Below are positions 1 to 11,637 of a stretch of DNA of 32,506 nt, in pieces. The notes beneath the pieces are model-generated. The model ran no database searches and was not told the DNA's origin. It saw nothing but the letters and a program-made list of their open reading frames with translations. The stretch is from Chlamydomonas sphaeroides (taxonomy: Eukaryota; Chlorophyta; Chlorophyceae; Chlamydomonadales; Chlamydomonadaceae). The DNA lies in the NCBI GenBank assembly GCA_001662425.1, contig BDDC01001040.1, positions 1 through 32,506 of the forward strand. Reading direction: 5' to 3'. Numbering within the stretch: the first letter of the stretch is position 1; each line of letters starts with the position of its first letter. A program made the translations under genes and the position numbers.

Positions 1-1241
1 GCGCGGCCGCCTGCGTGACCGCTGCGCTGGGCTGGTCGTGCAGGGCGCCGCGGCACGGCGCGACCGCCGCAACGGCCGGCAAGCCGGGCCATCACTCTGC
101 TGGGCGGCGAGCTGGCGACGGGGCGTGCCCCATGTCGCTGACGGGCCCCTCGTGCCCCGCTCCGGCCCGCACTCGGCGTGGCCCCCTGCGTTGCCCTGCA
201 TCCGCACCTTCCCCCCCGCGACACCTGGCCACGCTGCCATTGTGGTGTCACGCGGTTCAGCACACCGCCCTAACGCCGGTGCACACCAGCATGTGCTGGA
301 GGGGCCCCCATGCAACCATGGCAGTGCTGGATGGGCGGCGATGCAGCAATGGCTGGCTCGCTAGTCGCGAAGTTGCTGACCGAAAAGCGCACCCCAAGTT
401 GGCGCTGAGGCCTTAGACCCAAGGGCGGCGCCTCGCTGTGTGGAAGGGACGTCCCTGTGCTCCTTCCTCGCTGAGTGGTGCCACCGGGGCTTGCGTGCTG
501 GGGGGCGGCACCGCACTGCCGGGTGCTTGCTCGGTGGCTTGCGCCTCTGTGTGAGGGCCGCTGGGGCCGGGCGCTGCCCCGCTGGCCGGCGGGCACGGGG
601 CGCACAGGTCAACGGGCCGCGACCCCATGACTGCAGATGCGGTGGAGGGGCATGTCTACTCCCCCTCTCGAGGACGCTGTAACTGTTGAACTCATCCACG
701 CTGCTTGGCTTTGCTATGAGGGTAGGTGTGCAGCCTGAAGGGCCGGCCACACGGCGACTGCGCGGCCAGCCAAGTGCCGGACCGGACCGGGGCCGGCCCT
801 GTGCCGCACAGTTGTGGGGCACCCGCAGGTCCCCGCTGGCTCCGTTGCTAGGGGAGGCGGCGGCTTCTTCCACGCAGCTGCACGGGACGCTGTAAATGGG
901 GTGGCGCTGTTCGCACTGCTTACCCCGCGCAGCCCTTGCGTGTCCAAGCCGCCTCCTCGGCAGCTGGTTGTTTCCACCGTCCTTGTCGCCTGCATGTTTC
1001 ATACTGTCTACTGTGATGGTGGCAGGGCTGAAGCGGTCCCGAGTACGGGGCCGCCCTGCGTACGAGCGTCACTCCTTGGCTTTGGATTCTTCCTTGTCTG
1101 CAACCACGCGCCTGGGCCTACCGCAAACTGTTCCATGCCATTGAGCGCGTGCGACCCAAGACCAGCACCACGAGCCCGCGCTGCGCTGCAAGGCCACGCC
1201 GGGCAGTGCACGGGCCCCACCCCGACCTAGCCCAGACTCAC
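1..1241 (-). other. intron 1 of the dehydrogenase gene (incomplete)
   Basis: The stretch follows the GTGAGT donor at 1241 on the minus strand. I see no exon with short-chain dehydrogenase features on the minus strand and no recognisable gene on the plus strand. It is GC-rich unique sequence. A small unrelated gene inside the intron cannot be excluded. Confidence 0.4.
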
Positions 1242-1496
1242 CGATGCCGCTGTTGGCTCCCGTGACGATGCAGTACTTGCCGCCCATGTCTGCGCCGCCT
1301 CCGGAGCCGTGGCCACGGTCGACACGATCAGCATGGCCGTTGGCCGTGATGCCGATGCTGCGCGGCGCCGCTGGGGGTGTGGGGGCAGCCGCCGCACCGC
1401 CGTTTGCTGGCGTTGTCATCCGGCCTGCCTTGGCGGAAGGTCGAGCGCCTGGGCGTGCAGCCGCCGTGCTGCTGCGCACGCGCAGGGGCAGCAGAG
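1242..1496 (-). CDS. short-chain dehydrogenase/reductase, 5' exon (partial)
   Basis: Only the N-terminal coding exon lies in the window. Read on the minus strand it ends in GGKYCIVTGANSGIG, with the TGxxxGIG glycine motif of the NAD(P)-binding Rossmann fold of classical short-chain dehydrogenases. The exon stops inside that motif at a GTGAGT donor (intron from 1241), splitting the last glycine codon. An ATG at 1419 gives about 60 residues before the break. The frame stays open upstream to an AG acceptor at 1498-1497 and encodes an Arg/Ser/Ala-rich stretch typical of algal plastid transit peptides, so an upstream exon may hold the true start. No continuation of the fold (cofactor-specificity loop, YxxxK) is found in 1-1241, so intron 1 runs off the window. 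Substrate cannot be inferred. The gene is divergent from the arginine deiminase gene. The family call is fairly sure; the start is not. Confidence 0.6.
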
Positions 1497-2273
1497 CTGT
1501 CAGGTTGGGGTGCGGTAGGTCAAGAGCTGGAGGGAGGGAGCCGGAGAGAGTGCGGGCAGCATGTGAGTTGACAGGCGTTGAAGGTGCCCCTGGCTGAGGG
1601 TGTGGGGTGGGGTGGGGTGGGCAGGAAAGCGGGCCCGACAAGGCTCGGCTTCGTTCCGCCCCCAGCGCCAGCACCAGTGAAGGCCGCTATGAAGCTTAAG
1701 ACAGTGGCAGCGGCCGGGGGCCAGCCCACCTCGCCAGCGGCGCTGAGCGGGCGCTGTGGCTGGGCTAAGCGCCACACCTCTTCCTCTCTCGGGTGACTCA
1801 GCTGCTCCTTGGCGTGGCGTACTCGCGATTAATGCACAATGTGACACCCTGTGTACTGTTTTGTGCGACTAGAGCGAAATGAAGGAGGCTCGGCTAGAGT
1901 AGCACAACAAGCGCACACACGCAGTGTTGAGATAGTACAGGCCAGCCAGCAGTTGCCTATAGCCGAATAGGTGCAATATCGGGGCGTGGCAGAGAGGGCC
2001 TGGAAGACATGCATTGGCGCATGCCAAAAAGCCCGCGACGACCCGGCGGGCCGGTGGCAACATCCCTCCGCTCGCCCACGCGAATATACAGCGCATCACC
2101 AAGGGTGAGCTCCGGCTGCACAACGCTCTTGTAACCTTCTGCCGACGCAGCACCACCCCGACTCGCAGTCGTCGCAACAAGCACCGCTGGTATTCGTGCT
2201 GCCTTCCGAACCTAACGGGGAAACAATCACGAACGCGACTAAGGCAGGCCTCATCGCGCCTACACCAGCACGC
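1497..2273. promoter_or_regulatory. divergent intergenic region between dehydrogenase and arginine deiminase genes
   Basis: The two genes are transcribed away from each other, so this roughly 0.8-kb stretch should hold both promoters and 5' UTRs. The part from about 1800 to 2000 is less GC-rich than the flanks. I could not pick out a convincing TATA box or a known algal regulatory motif. An in-frame upstream extension of the deiminase reading frame reaches back to 2196. Confidence 0.4.
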
Positions 2274-5200
2274 ATGGCGGAGGCAAATGGCACCAACGGG
2301 ACCAGCGGGGTCCTCACCAAGTCGTCCAGCTTCCTGGATGTCCGTCACGTGGAGGAAGCTATCGCCCCGCCGCTGAAGCGCTCAAAGCTGAACACGGTGG
2401 TAAACCTGCTCGACGCCAAGAAGGCGGTACAGGTGCGCTGCTGATGTGGGGCAGCCTGAATTGCAATCCGTGATGTTCAAGAACGCTCACGGAAGGTTTA
2501 GATCTGCCGCGCGAGGCGGGCGACGCTCCCCGCACGCCGCCAACGATCCTGAGCAAGCCGGTCGCCGTCTCGCCGAGCAGCGCGCCTACTGGTACAGCCG
2601 CTGCAGATGCACAAACCAACCACGCCGGCCACCAACCGGTGCACGTGACGGCTGTTGCCATGTGGGGCAGGTGCTTTATCGGACCGTCGCCGACCGACGC
2701 TCCCCCAAACACCCACGCCCCCCCGACCCCGCGCCCCACACCCCCTCCGCCTCTCCCTCCCGCCATCAGGAGTCCGAGAATGAGCTGGCCGAGGTGGTCA
2801 TCGTGTGCGAGCCCGAGCAGGCCAGCCTCATGATGGGCGGCCTGCACCCGCGCGGTTCGCTGTACGAGCGGCCCGTCAACATCGACACCGCGCGCTCGCA
2901 GCACGCCGAGTTCCGCAAGGCGCGTGCCGGGCCGCGGCCTCCCGCACAGCTTGGGTTTGAGCGGCGTCTGACAGCTGACATTGACATCTGACGGGATCTG
3001 CAGCGCGCACGTGTTCAGCGCTGACACCCCCCCCCCTGCCCGCTGCACCACCGGCCCCTGCCCCTTCCTCCGCGCAGGTGCTCCGCGAGCACGGCGTGCG
3101 CGTGCTGACGGTGCGCGAGATCCTGGCCTACAACGTGGACACCAACATGAGCGCGCGGGTGGACCTGGAGGAGCTGGCGGCGGAGGCGCTCAGCTACGTC
3201 ATGGCGCCCGGGCACGACATCATGGTGGGCCCGGGTGATGGGGGCGGGAGGCGAAGGGGCGGGGGCGGGGGAGAACAGCGACGCCAGGGTACGTGGGCAC
3301 GAAGGGGCATCGCGGCGGGAGATTACGCTGTGGTTACGCTGTGGTTACGCTGTCGATACGATGTGTAGCACGTGGGGGCCCCAGCCTCACCGGCCCGTCG
3401 TGGCGCTTGCCCTGCCGCCCCTTCCTCCCCCCCAGTCGCTGGCCGAGGCGGACCGCTACTACTTATCGGATGCCTACAAGCGCGAGGTACGGCCGTAGGA
3501 GGGCGGGGAGGGGGCGAGCGCAGGACAGCGGGCGGCGGTGGAGAGGGGGCGAGGGCGGGGGAAGGGGCCGGAGGGAGGGCCGGAGAAGCGGCGCTGGGGG
3601 CCGGGAAGGCGGGGACAGTGTCCCGGCGATCAGTGCAGGCGGCGTCCAGACCACGCGTGTAGCGGGCTCAGTGCAGGCGGGGCTGTGTGCCGTGTGTGGT
3701 GTGGGACACGCCCTGCGCCGCGACCGCGACCGCGGCCGCTGCCATCCAGCCGCCGACGCGTCCCTCACGCCCCCACCGCCCGCACGTCATCCGCTCAGCA
3801 ACCCGCCCCGTGCCTTCTCTCGCCCAGCGCAAGCCGCCTCGGCTCCGGTCCCCTGCCTTCCCACCCCCTCCCGCCCCTATCCTCGCCCCTCGCCATCCCA
3901 TGTTCTCCCATGACCTTCGCAAGCAGTTCGGCATTCCCATGGCTCTCCCCCGTGTCCTCCTCCCCTCCCCCTCCCGCCAGGTGCTGACCGCCATGGGCAC
4001 GCAGCAGCTGATCGACACCGTGGTGACCAACCCCACGGTGGCGCTCCTGCCCAGCTACCGCGACACGGGGCTGACCGCCTCGTACACCTTTGAGCCGCTC
4101 AGCAACCTGGTGTACACGCGCGACCAGCAGATCACCACCTGCAAGTGAGGCGGCGGAAGGCTGGTGGGGGGCTAGGGGGAGGGGGCGGGGGCGGGAGAGC
4201 TGGGGAAGGGGAGGGAAGGGACGGTATTACCTGGGGGAATGGAGGTGGAGAGAGTGGAGGGGTTGGGAGGACGGCGGAAGGGGGTGGGATGGGAGGGCCG
4301 GCGGCAGGAGGTGAGGGCGGCAGCGGGCGGTACGAAGGGGTGCGAGGCGCTGGGGCGCGACGAGTGAGGTGTGTGGGGGAGGGGGGAGGGCGTCGGGCCT
4401 GGAGAGCTGGCGGTTCGGGGAGGGGGGAAGGCGGGTCTGAGGCGCATGTGTGTGTGTGTGTGGGGCAGCTTCACTGCGCCCCCTGCCCGGGGGGCCCTTG
4501 CTCGGCTGACGCCCGCTCTGCCGCCCGCGCTGCCGCCCTCCCTCGCCGCCTCAGGGGCATCGTGATGGGCCGCCTGCGCAGCGCCCAGCGGCAGCGCGAG
4601 GTGCAGATCATGCGCTTCTGCTTCAACAAGCTGGGTGAGGCGGAGGGAGGGGCCGGAGGGGCCGGAGGAGGGCGGGGGGTCGGCTGCCAGGTGCGCGGAG
4701 CGGCCTGGCGCGTTCGCTCGCGGAGTGCGCAGACTGGCTTGGCAGCAGTCCGATCAAGCTCTCAGCCGGGAGGGGACAGGCACTGCCGTGCTGGCTGTGT
4801 CGTGCCCTCAGCGGGCCCAGCGGCCCCAGCGGCCCCAGCGGCCCCAGCGGCCCCAGCGGCCCCAGCGGCCCCAGCGGCCCCAGCGGCGCCACCACGCCTT
4901 TTCCCCACCCATGTCGCTCCCCCGCAGGCATGGAGGTGGCGGGCGAGATCAAGGAGCCGGGCTACCTGGAGGTGTGGCCCCCTGGGGTGCGGAAATGCAG
5001 GCGGCAGCGGGGGGGCGACGGAGGGGGAGGGCCGTGGCGCGGGCGGCACGGCGCCACATGGCCGCTCCGGGGGCCGCCCGCTCCGGGGGCCGCTTCAGGG
5101 CCCCACCGCGATCATGTGCAAACCCCTCCGCCCCCTCCCCGCCTCCCCCCTGCCCCTCCCTGCCCCCCCCCCAAGGGTGGCGACTTCTTCCCCATGTCCC

Positions 5201-6422
5201 CCGACCTGGCCATGGCGGGCATCGGCCTGCGCTCCAACATGGCCGCCTGCAGCCAGCTCATGGAGCAGGACCTGCTGGGCACTCGGCGGTTCGCGGTGGT
5301 GCGCGACGAGTTTGACCAGCACCAGGTGGGGCCGGGGGGCGGGGGCGGGGGAAGGGGGAAGGGAGGGGGGCGGCAGGGTGCCGGGTGGAGCCGAGGCAGC
5401 AGCGGGGGGGGGGGGGGACTGTGAAGCTGGCTCACCCTTTACCCCCTGCTCCTCCCCCTCCCTGCCCTCCCCTCCGCCCCCCCACACCCCAGGACCGCAT
5501 GCACCTGGACTGCGTCTTCTCCGTGCTCTCCGAGTCCTGCTGCATCATGCTGGCCGACATCATGGGCACCGCCTCGCCCACGCGGCGCCTGGTGGACGAG
5601 TACACGCGGGACGCCAGCGGCAAGTACAAGCTGTCGCGGTGAGGCAAGGGGGCGGGGGGGCGAGGGGCAGGGGGGATGGGGAAGGCGGGAGGGGAGGGCA
5701 GGGCGGAGAAAGGGCGAGGGCACGCGGGCTCCCAATGGGGAGGCAGGGGTGGCGCGGCGCGCTCCGTCCCGCGGTCGGCCGGGCCACTGCGCCGCCTGGC
5801 CTGCCGCCCGCCCCCGCTCCCCCGCTCCTCGCCCCTCTTCGGCCCCTCCGCAACAACTCCCCCGGCCCCTCTCCCTCCACCCTCCACCCCTCCACCCTCC
5901 CCTCGCCTCCCCCCCAGCGAGGGCGTGGAGTTCTCCGCCTACATCAGCGGCGAGGGCTACCACATCATCCCCATCTCCCACGAGCACCAGCTGCAGTACG
6001 CCTGCAACGTGCTCAACCTGGGCGACAGCCGCATCATCTCGGTGCACCCGCCCAGCGCCAGGCAGATCGTGCGCGACCCCAAGTTCTCGGGGGACGTGCA
6101 GGTGCGGGGGCGGGAGCGAGAGGAGGAGGGGGCTCCGGAGGCGGGAGCGGCGGGACGGGGCGCAAGGGCGCTGGAGTTGAGGCTTGGGTGCTGGTGGGGC
6201 TGCTGTGCCGCGGCGTACGGCGTGGATAGGGGTGGTGTTGAGCTCCTCCCCGGCCCTAGTGTGCCCTTCGTTTCCCTCCCTCGCAACACCCCTCCCGCTC
6301 CCTACTCCTTCTCCCCCCTGCCGCCCCACCAGGTCATCGACTTCTCCTCCATCACCTCCATGTACGGCAGCGTGCACTGCGCCAGCCAGGTCGTCAAGCG
6401 CATCCCGCGCATCGCAAAGTGA
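2274..6422 (+). CDS. ADI: arginine deiminase (11 exons)
   Basis: Hydrolyses L-arginine to citrulline and ammonium. Exons: 2274-2432, 2770-2919, 3078-3224, 3436-3486, 3981-4144, 4555-4634, 4928-4971, 5176-5325, 5493-5638, 5918-6101, 6333-6422; together 1365 bp, 454 residues. Family marks: FEPLSNLVYTRD (207-217, with the Asp that binds the guanidinium group), YLEGGDFF (263-270), DRMHLDCVF (316-324, with the catalytic His-Leu-Asp), and GSVHCASQ near the C-terminus, where Cys441 would be the nucleophile. The length suits the family (about 400-450) plus a 50-residue N-terminal extension. The ATG at 2274 follows an in-frame open stretch from 2196, so a longer start and organelle targeting are possible. 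Intron 2 has a GC donor (AAG|GCGCGT) and exon 8 an AAG acceptor; both are forced by frame and conservation. No TGTAA signal was found by eye downstream. Confidence 0.95.
3323..3355 (+). repeat. three tandem copies of an 11-nt unit in deiminase intron 3
   Basis: The unit TTACGCTGTGG occurs three times head to tail, the last with one change. It lies wholly inside intron 3 and is probably a slippage product. Confidence 0.8.
4809..4887 (+). repeat. 9-nt minisatellite (CAGCGGCCC)n in deiminase intron 6
   Basis: About nine head-to-tail copies of CAGCGGCCC, the first carrying one base change. The 9-nt period keeps every frame open, so the array would read as Ala-Ala-Pro repeats if retained, but flanking splice sites and family alignment place it in the intron. 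It ends some 40 nt before the exon 7 acceptor. Confidence 0.9.
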
Positions 6423-7192
6423 GCGGCCCGCGGCCGCCCCGTGCCGGCAGGCAGGCAGGCAGGCGGAGCGAGGTCCGCGGCCGGCCGAGGATGCGGGGGA
6501 GGGGGCGAGGAGGAGACGAGGTGGGCGGGGTGCGCCGTCGTGGGCAACGGTGGTGCGCCAGGGCCCTGGGCGCCTCGACAATGACACTGGGCTGTGGTCC
6601 TCGGAGATGGCCCAACGTGGGGCTGGGTTGGCGGTTCGGGGCCTGCGGGGCGGGCAGTGCCCACCGTAGCGGCCAGCCGGCGGCTGAGTCGCTGAGAGTG
6701 GCGACCGGCTGGCGGCGCGGCACGCCCCGGCATTGCACCCCGGGTGACAGGGTTTGGGTACTGCTGACGGTTGTGGTGCGGTGACGAACGGAGAGGACCA
6801 GTTGGAGCCCTGGGGTGTGACTCTCGCATGGGGGTGGCAGCGAGGCGGGCGGCGGCGGGGCGCCCAATGTGGGCGGACAGGGGTCCACGCTTGTACGGGG
6901 TGCAGGGGTGGCTGAGCGGGGCTTAGCATGCCAGCACTGCGGGTCAGGTCGCAGGTCGTGGTTGGGCTCGGGGTGTGGTGGCGATGGCGTGGGGGGTTGC
7001 GGTCGCGATGGTGATTCATCCGGGGGTCGTGCACGGGGTGAGGGCGCGGGGGCTGCTGCTGCATACCGGGGGCTGCAGGGCGGCGACGCCCTCGCAAGCG
7101 AGTAGGAGAAGATGGGATTTGCTGGAGTGGTAGCGAAGCGGAGGAAACATCTGCTGGAAGGCGAGTGGTGCGTGGGTGGCGACAGCGGCGCG

Positions 7193-7833
7193 TCGTCTGG
7201 AAGCGGCGGTTGATGGAGGTGGGGCCTGGTGGGGCGTGAAGTAAGGCGACGTCCGAGGCTGGTCTGCCTTCTGCGTGCCGTAATGCAACGGCACCATGCA
7301 AGTGCTACACATCCTATTGCTCTCGTGATGTCGACACAAGTGCTAGGCTGCGGGAAACAGGCCAGAACCGCGGGCTTCGCAAACCCCCACCGAAGACATG
7401 CGACATGGTGCGAGTTGTTGGGGGTTCGTGGCAGCCGGTCGATTGTCAAAACCACGTCTTAGCGGCATGCAGTAAGAAAAAGCTTCGTGGCAAGCGAGGG
7501 GAGAGCGTTGGGTTCGTCTGGAAGCGGCGGTTGATGGAGGTGGGGCCTGGTGGGGCGTGAAGTAAGGCGACGTCCGAGGCTGGTCTGCCTTCTGCGTGCC
7601 GTAATGCAACGGCACCATGCAAGTGCTACACATCCTATTGCTCTCGTGATGTCGACACAAGTGCTAGGCTGCGGGAAACAGGCCAGAACCGCGGGCTTCG
7701 CAAACCCCACCGAAGACATGCGACATGGTGCGAGTTGTTGGGGGTTCGTGGCAGCCGGTCGATTGTCAAAACCACGACTTAGCAGCATGCCGTAAGAAAA
7801 AGCTTCGTGGCAAGCGAGGGGAGAGCGTTGGGT
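7193..7833. repeat. tandem duplication, two units of 321 and 320 bp
   Basis: Unit 1 is 7193-7513 and unit 2 is 7514-7833, joined with no spacer. They differ by one base in a C-run (AACCCCCACC against AACCCCACC) and a few substitutions near the right end, for example CGTCTTAGCGGC against CGACTTAGCAGC. Such identity in noncoding sequence suggests a recent duplication. I do not recognise the unit as a known transposon, and no terminal inverted repeats are evident. Confidence 0.95.
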
Positions 7834-7846
7834 AGCGGTCGGGGCC

Positions 7847-7957
7847 TGCGAGCGTTGGCTCGCATACGGCGGTCATGGCACCGGCTAAGGTGCGCTTCGC
7901 ACCCTCCCCGCTTACATACTACTGATAGGCGAGTTCGAGTAGTTGTTGCACTACTCG
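7847..7957. other. cluster of three perfect stem-loops
   Basis: Three hairpins follow one another to the right of the duplication. The first is 7847-7864: stem TGCGAGC, loop GTTG, stem GCTCGCA. The second is 7889-7903: stem GGTGCG, loop CTT, stem CGCACC. The third is 7936-7957: stem CGAGTAGT, loop TGTTGC, stem ACTACTCG. All stems are perfectly paired. They sit about 335-445 bp upstream of the biotin carboxylase ATG. Their role is unknown: promoter structure, a small RNA or mobile-element remains are all possible. Confidence 0.7.
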
Positions 7958-8291
7958 TTGCCAAGAATGCAGGTAGGCCGCTGGGGCCGACCCACCCACA
8001 GCGGCTGCCGCGTCGGCACACTCCGCGCGATCAGCCGCAGTGCTTGAGCCGCTGTTAGCAGCCATATTCTGCAAAATTCAGGCCAATGCAGCCAGGGATC
8101 TGGTCGGAGGGCCCCGCGTGAACGCTCGCGGCATTGCATAACGCTCGCAAGCGGCCGCCGCGCGGCGAGCTCCAGCTTACAGCCCATTTCTGCAAGCAGC
8201 ACACGTTGAGCTGCTTGCTTTGTGCTGACTCGTTCGGCTTGGGCTGGCGCTGACTCCGCAATTGCGCTTGCACCGCTCGCAGGCTCAGAAG

Positions 8292-11200
8292 ATGGCTCAG
8301 CGGCGCTGCTTCGGCAGCCGCCAGGTTGCCTCGCGCTCGCTGCTCGTGCCCGCCAAGGGCGTCGCCGGCGGCCGCAGCCGGACCCAGGTGGCCGCGCAGG
8401 CCGCGTTCCAAAAGGTCCTCATCGCCAACCGCGGCGAGATTGCTGTGCGCGTCATCCGCGCCTGCAAGGAGCTGGGCCTGCAGACTGTGGCCGTCTACTC
8501 GACGGTCGACAAGAACTCGCTGCACGTGCAGGTGCGCGGCTGGACCCAGCGGCGGGGATGGGCTGGGGGCAGACCGCAGGGTTTGCGGTGCCACGCGCTT
8601 GCGCTACACCCGGCGCCCCACGTCAGCCACCCCCAAGCAAGCAACAGTCCTCGAGTGCCGCGACGCAAATACACTGCCCGCTCTACCCATTCCACTGTCC
8701 CAGCGAGCACTCGTCGCCATCGCAACAGTTTGCTTTCCCACCCATGCCGCGCTCCCCAACCTGGCGCCCCTCCACCTACTCAACAAAACCCCCACATCCC
8801 ACAACCTCCCTCCACACCTTCCCCTTGGCCTCACCTCCGCAGCTGGCCGATGAGGCGGTGTGCATCGGCGACGCCCCCTCGTCCGAGTCGTACCTCAACG
8901 TGCCCAACCTGCTGGCCGCCGCCGTCAGCCGCGGCGCGCAGGCCGTGCACCCGGTGAGCTGGGTCGCCGTGGGCGGCAGGGCGCCGAGGGTGCTAGGTGG
9001 AGGGCGTGGGGAGTAAGGGTCGGTGGGCTGGTGCTGAGCGGTCTGGGGTTGTTGGGGTGTGGGGTTGTGGGTTTGTTGGGTTGTAGGGTTGGTGGGGGTG
9101 TGCGGAGGAGGATGGGTCGGTAGGGAGGGGCAGGCAGGGGTGTGGGCAGGGATCGCGGCTAGCGCGGGGTCCCGGGGGCTGAGGGTCGACGGAGCCGCCG
9201 CCGCCTACGTCCCGGAGCCGCGCCTGGTGCGGCACGGGACGGGACAGCGGGGTTTGACAAGAAGCCGTCGTTGGGCTGCGGCGGGCCGGGCGAGAAAAGG
9301 ACGCCTTGCAGGGAGCGGCCCCGTGCCGAACTGCTGTCAGCTTGCCGAGTCAGCGGCGGGCGGGCACGCGCGGACCGTCTTGCCGCAGCCCGTACCCCAC
9401 AGCCATCCACTTGCCAACCCTTCCAGATGCCTTGCCCGCTCTTGACGCCCCTGGGTGCCCCCCCGCCGCTCCGCCGCCTGCTCGCTCCTCAGGGCTACGG
9501 CTTCCTGTCGGAGCGCGCCGAGTTCGTGGAGATCTGCACCGACCACGGCCTGGAGTTCATCGGACCCAAGCCCCAGCAGATCCGCCTCATGGGCGACAAG
9601 AGCACCGCCCGCGACACCATGAAGGTGGGGGGATTGGAGGGAAGGGAAGGGGAGGGGGAGGGGGTAGGGCGGCACAGGAGGGCGCGTGGGGGCCGGCCCC
9701 GTTCTTGCAGGCGCAGGATGCCCCATCCTGGCCGCAGGGCGCAGCAGCGTCCACCTGCCTCTCTTCACCCGGCTGCCTCACCCCGCCGGCCCCTCCTCTC
9801 CGCCGCTGCTGCCTGCCGCCCTCCCCCCGTCAGAAAGCCGGCGTGCCCACGGTGCCCGGCTCGGAGGGCCTCATCGCCAACGACGCTGACGCCATCGCCA
9901 CGGCCCAGAAGATCGGCTTCCCGGTCATGATCAAGGCTACCGCCGGTGAGGGGGCCGGGGGCGAGGCAGCTGGCGGGGGCGGGGAGGGGCAGCGGCGAGG
10001 GAAACACGGCACCACACGCGCCCTCGCCAAGCATCCGCGTGGGCGCCTGCCGCGACGTGTGGCCCAATTCCGTGGCGGGGACTTAGGGCTTGGGGTGCCT
10101 GGGTCGGGCCGCGACTCTTCTATCCCCATCCCAGCCCCTGCCCCCGACTGCTGCCTGCCTGCGCTTCTGCCCCTCACGCCCTCATCGCCTCCCTCGCGCC
10201 TTGCCCTGCAGGCGGTGGCGGCCGCGGCATGCGTCTGTGCACCAAGGAGGAGGACCTCATGAACCTGTACAAGCAGGTGCGGCGGAGCGAGGGAGCGGCG
10301 GGGAAAGGGAGGGAGGAGGCCAGGGTTTGGCACGGGCGTGGGCACGTAGGCGCAGGGCGCGCGGACAAACATACAGAGCCTGAGACATTGACGGGGTGAG
10401 GGTTCAAGCTTCAAGGGCGCGGGCATGTGTTCGGGCTACCTGCGGACGGGCTGCACGCGCACGCCAACGTGCGTCCGGGCCGATCGGGGCGGCTGCAGAG
10501 GGCGGCGCGGGCGCTGGCCGTGGCTGGCACTTGGCCGTGTGGGTCGGCGGCGGCGTTGGCAGCGGCAGCTAGTGGAGCAACGTCCAGGGCAGGCAGGCCC
10601 GGGGGTTGGCAAGGCAGCGCCCCGCCCAGGCGCAGGGCGTCCTGCAGCCAAGCGGGCAGTCTTGCGCTGCCTGCCCCCGCCCCGAGGAGCCCCTGCTCCT
10701 GACTGCTGCCTGGGCCGGGCCATGCGGGCCGGCCCATGGACGGCTGGTTTCGCGGCCTAGCCCCTCGTGCGTGTCAGCCTCCTCGCTGGCCCGGGCTGAC
10801 CCTCCCTCCCTGGCTCTCGCCGCCCGCGGCCCCTCCTGCCGCCTTCGCCTTTCCTCCGCACCGCAGGCCCAGCAGGAGGCCGAGGCCGCCTTCGGCAACG
10901 GCGCCGTGTACATGGAGCGCTTCGTGCAGGACCCGCGCCACATTGAGTTCCAGGCGAGGCAGCAGAAGGGGCGGCGGGGGGAGGTCGAAGCCAGCGCAGC
11001 AAGCAGGGACGAGCGGGCCAGCTGATGAGCCCTGCACCGCGGCGGCCCGCCGCGTGCCAGCCTGCCTCGGCTTCAGCCACAGCCGCCAGCAAGTCCAGCT
11101 GCTGCCAACTGCTTTGTGAACACGTGGCTCGCCTCGTGAGCCCACGTGACGTGCCTGCCGTCACGTGCCGGTCGTGACCCCGTGACGCCTACCTGCCGTA

Positions 11201-11604
11201 CACAGGTGCTGGCCGACAAGTACGGCAACGTGGTTCACCTGGGCGAGCGCGACTGCTCCGTGCAGCGCCGCAACCAGAAGCTGGTGGAGGAGGCGCCCTC
11301 GCCCGCGCTGACGCCCGAGGTGCGGGAGAAGGGGAGGCAGGGGGGAGGGGAAGGCAGGGTTCGTGATGCCCTTGCCCGCGCTGGCGCCTGGGGTGGGCTG
11401 GCGTGGGCCCGTGGCGCGTGGCTGGGTGCGGCCGTCGGGTAGCGGCTCCCCCTGACCCTAAGCTTGCCCTGCCACCTGCCCCGCTGCTGCTGCCGCCCAC
11501 CCCCAGGTCCGCAAGGCCATGGGCGACGCCGCGGTGGCTGCCGCCAAGGCCATTGGCTACGTGGGTGTGGGCACCATTGAGTTCCTGTGGGAGAAGAAGG
11601 GCTT

Positions 11605-11637
<33 letters not shown>

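Larger units (their letters stand above)
6423..8291. other. spacer between deiminase and biotin carboxylase genes
   Basis: It should carry the 3' UTR of the deiminase gene and the promoter of the biotin carboxylase gene. It starts with a short (GGCA)n run near 6447-6463. The middle holds a 320-bp tandem duplication and the right part three perfect stem-loops, listed separately. I saw no TGTAA on the plus strand and no reading frame with recognisable protein features. Confidence 0.5.

Noticed and set aside
4145..6229. Long plus-strand open frame of 694 codons overlapping the deiminase gene
   Set aside because: It runs through introns and exons in a frame other than the conserved protein and is Gly/Arg/Ala/Pro-rich, as expected of GC-rich DNA lacking stops.
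5439..7301. Long minus-strand open frame of 620 codons
   Set aside because: It is antisense to deiminase exons and introns with no recognisable domain; stop-poor GC-rich sequence explains it.
7193..7833. CRISPR-like or satellite array
   Set aside because: Only two long units are present, with no short repeat-spacer pattern, in a eukaryotic nuclear context.
10954..10983. GT donor 30 bases downstream as the end of biotin carboxylase exon 6 (in frame, adding ARQQKGRRGE)
   Set aside because: It would insert ten residues into a segment that is colinear in biotin carboxylases (RHIEFQ followed by VLADKYGN), so the GC donor is preferred.
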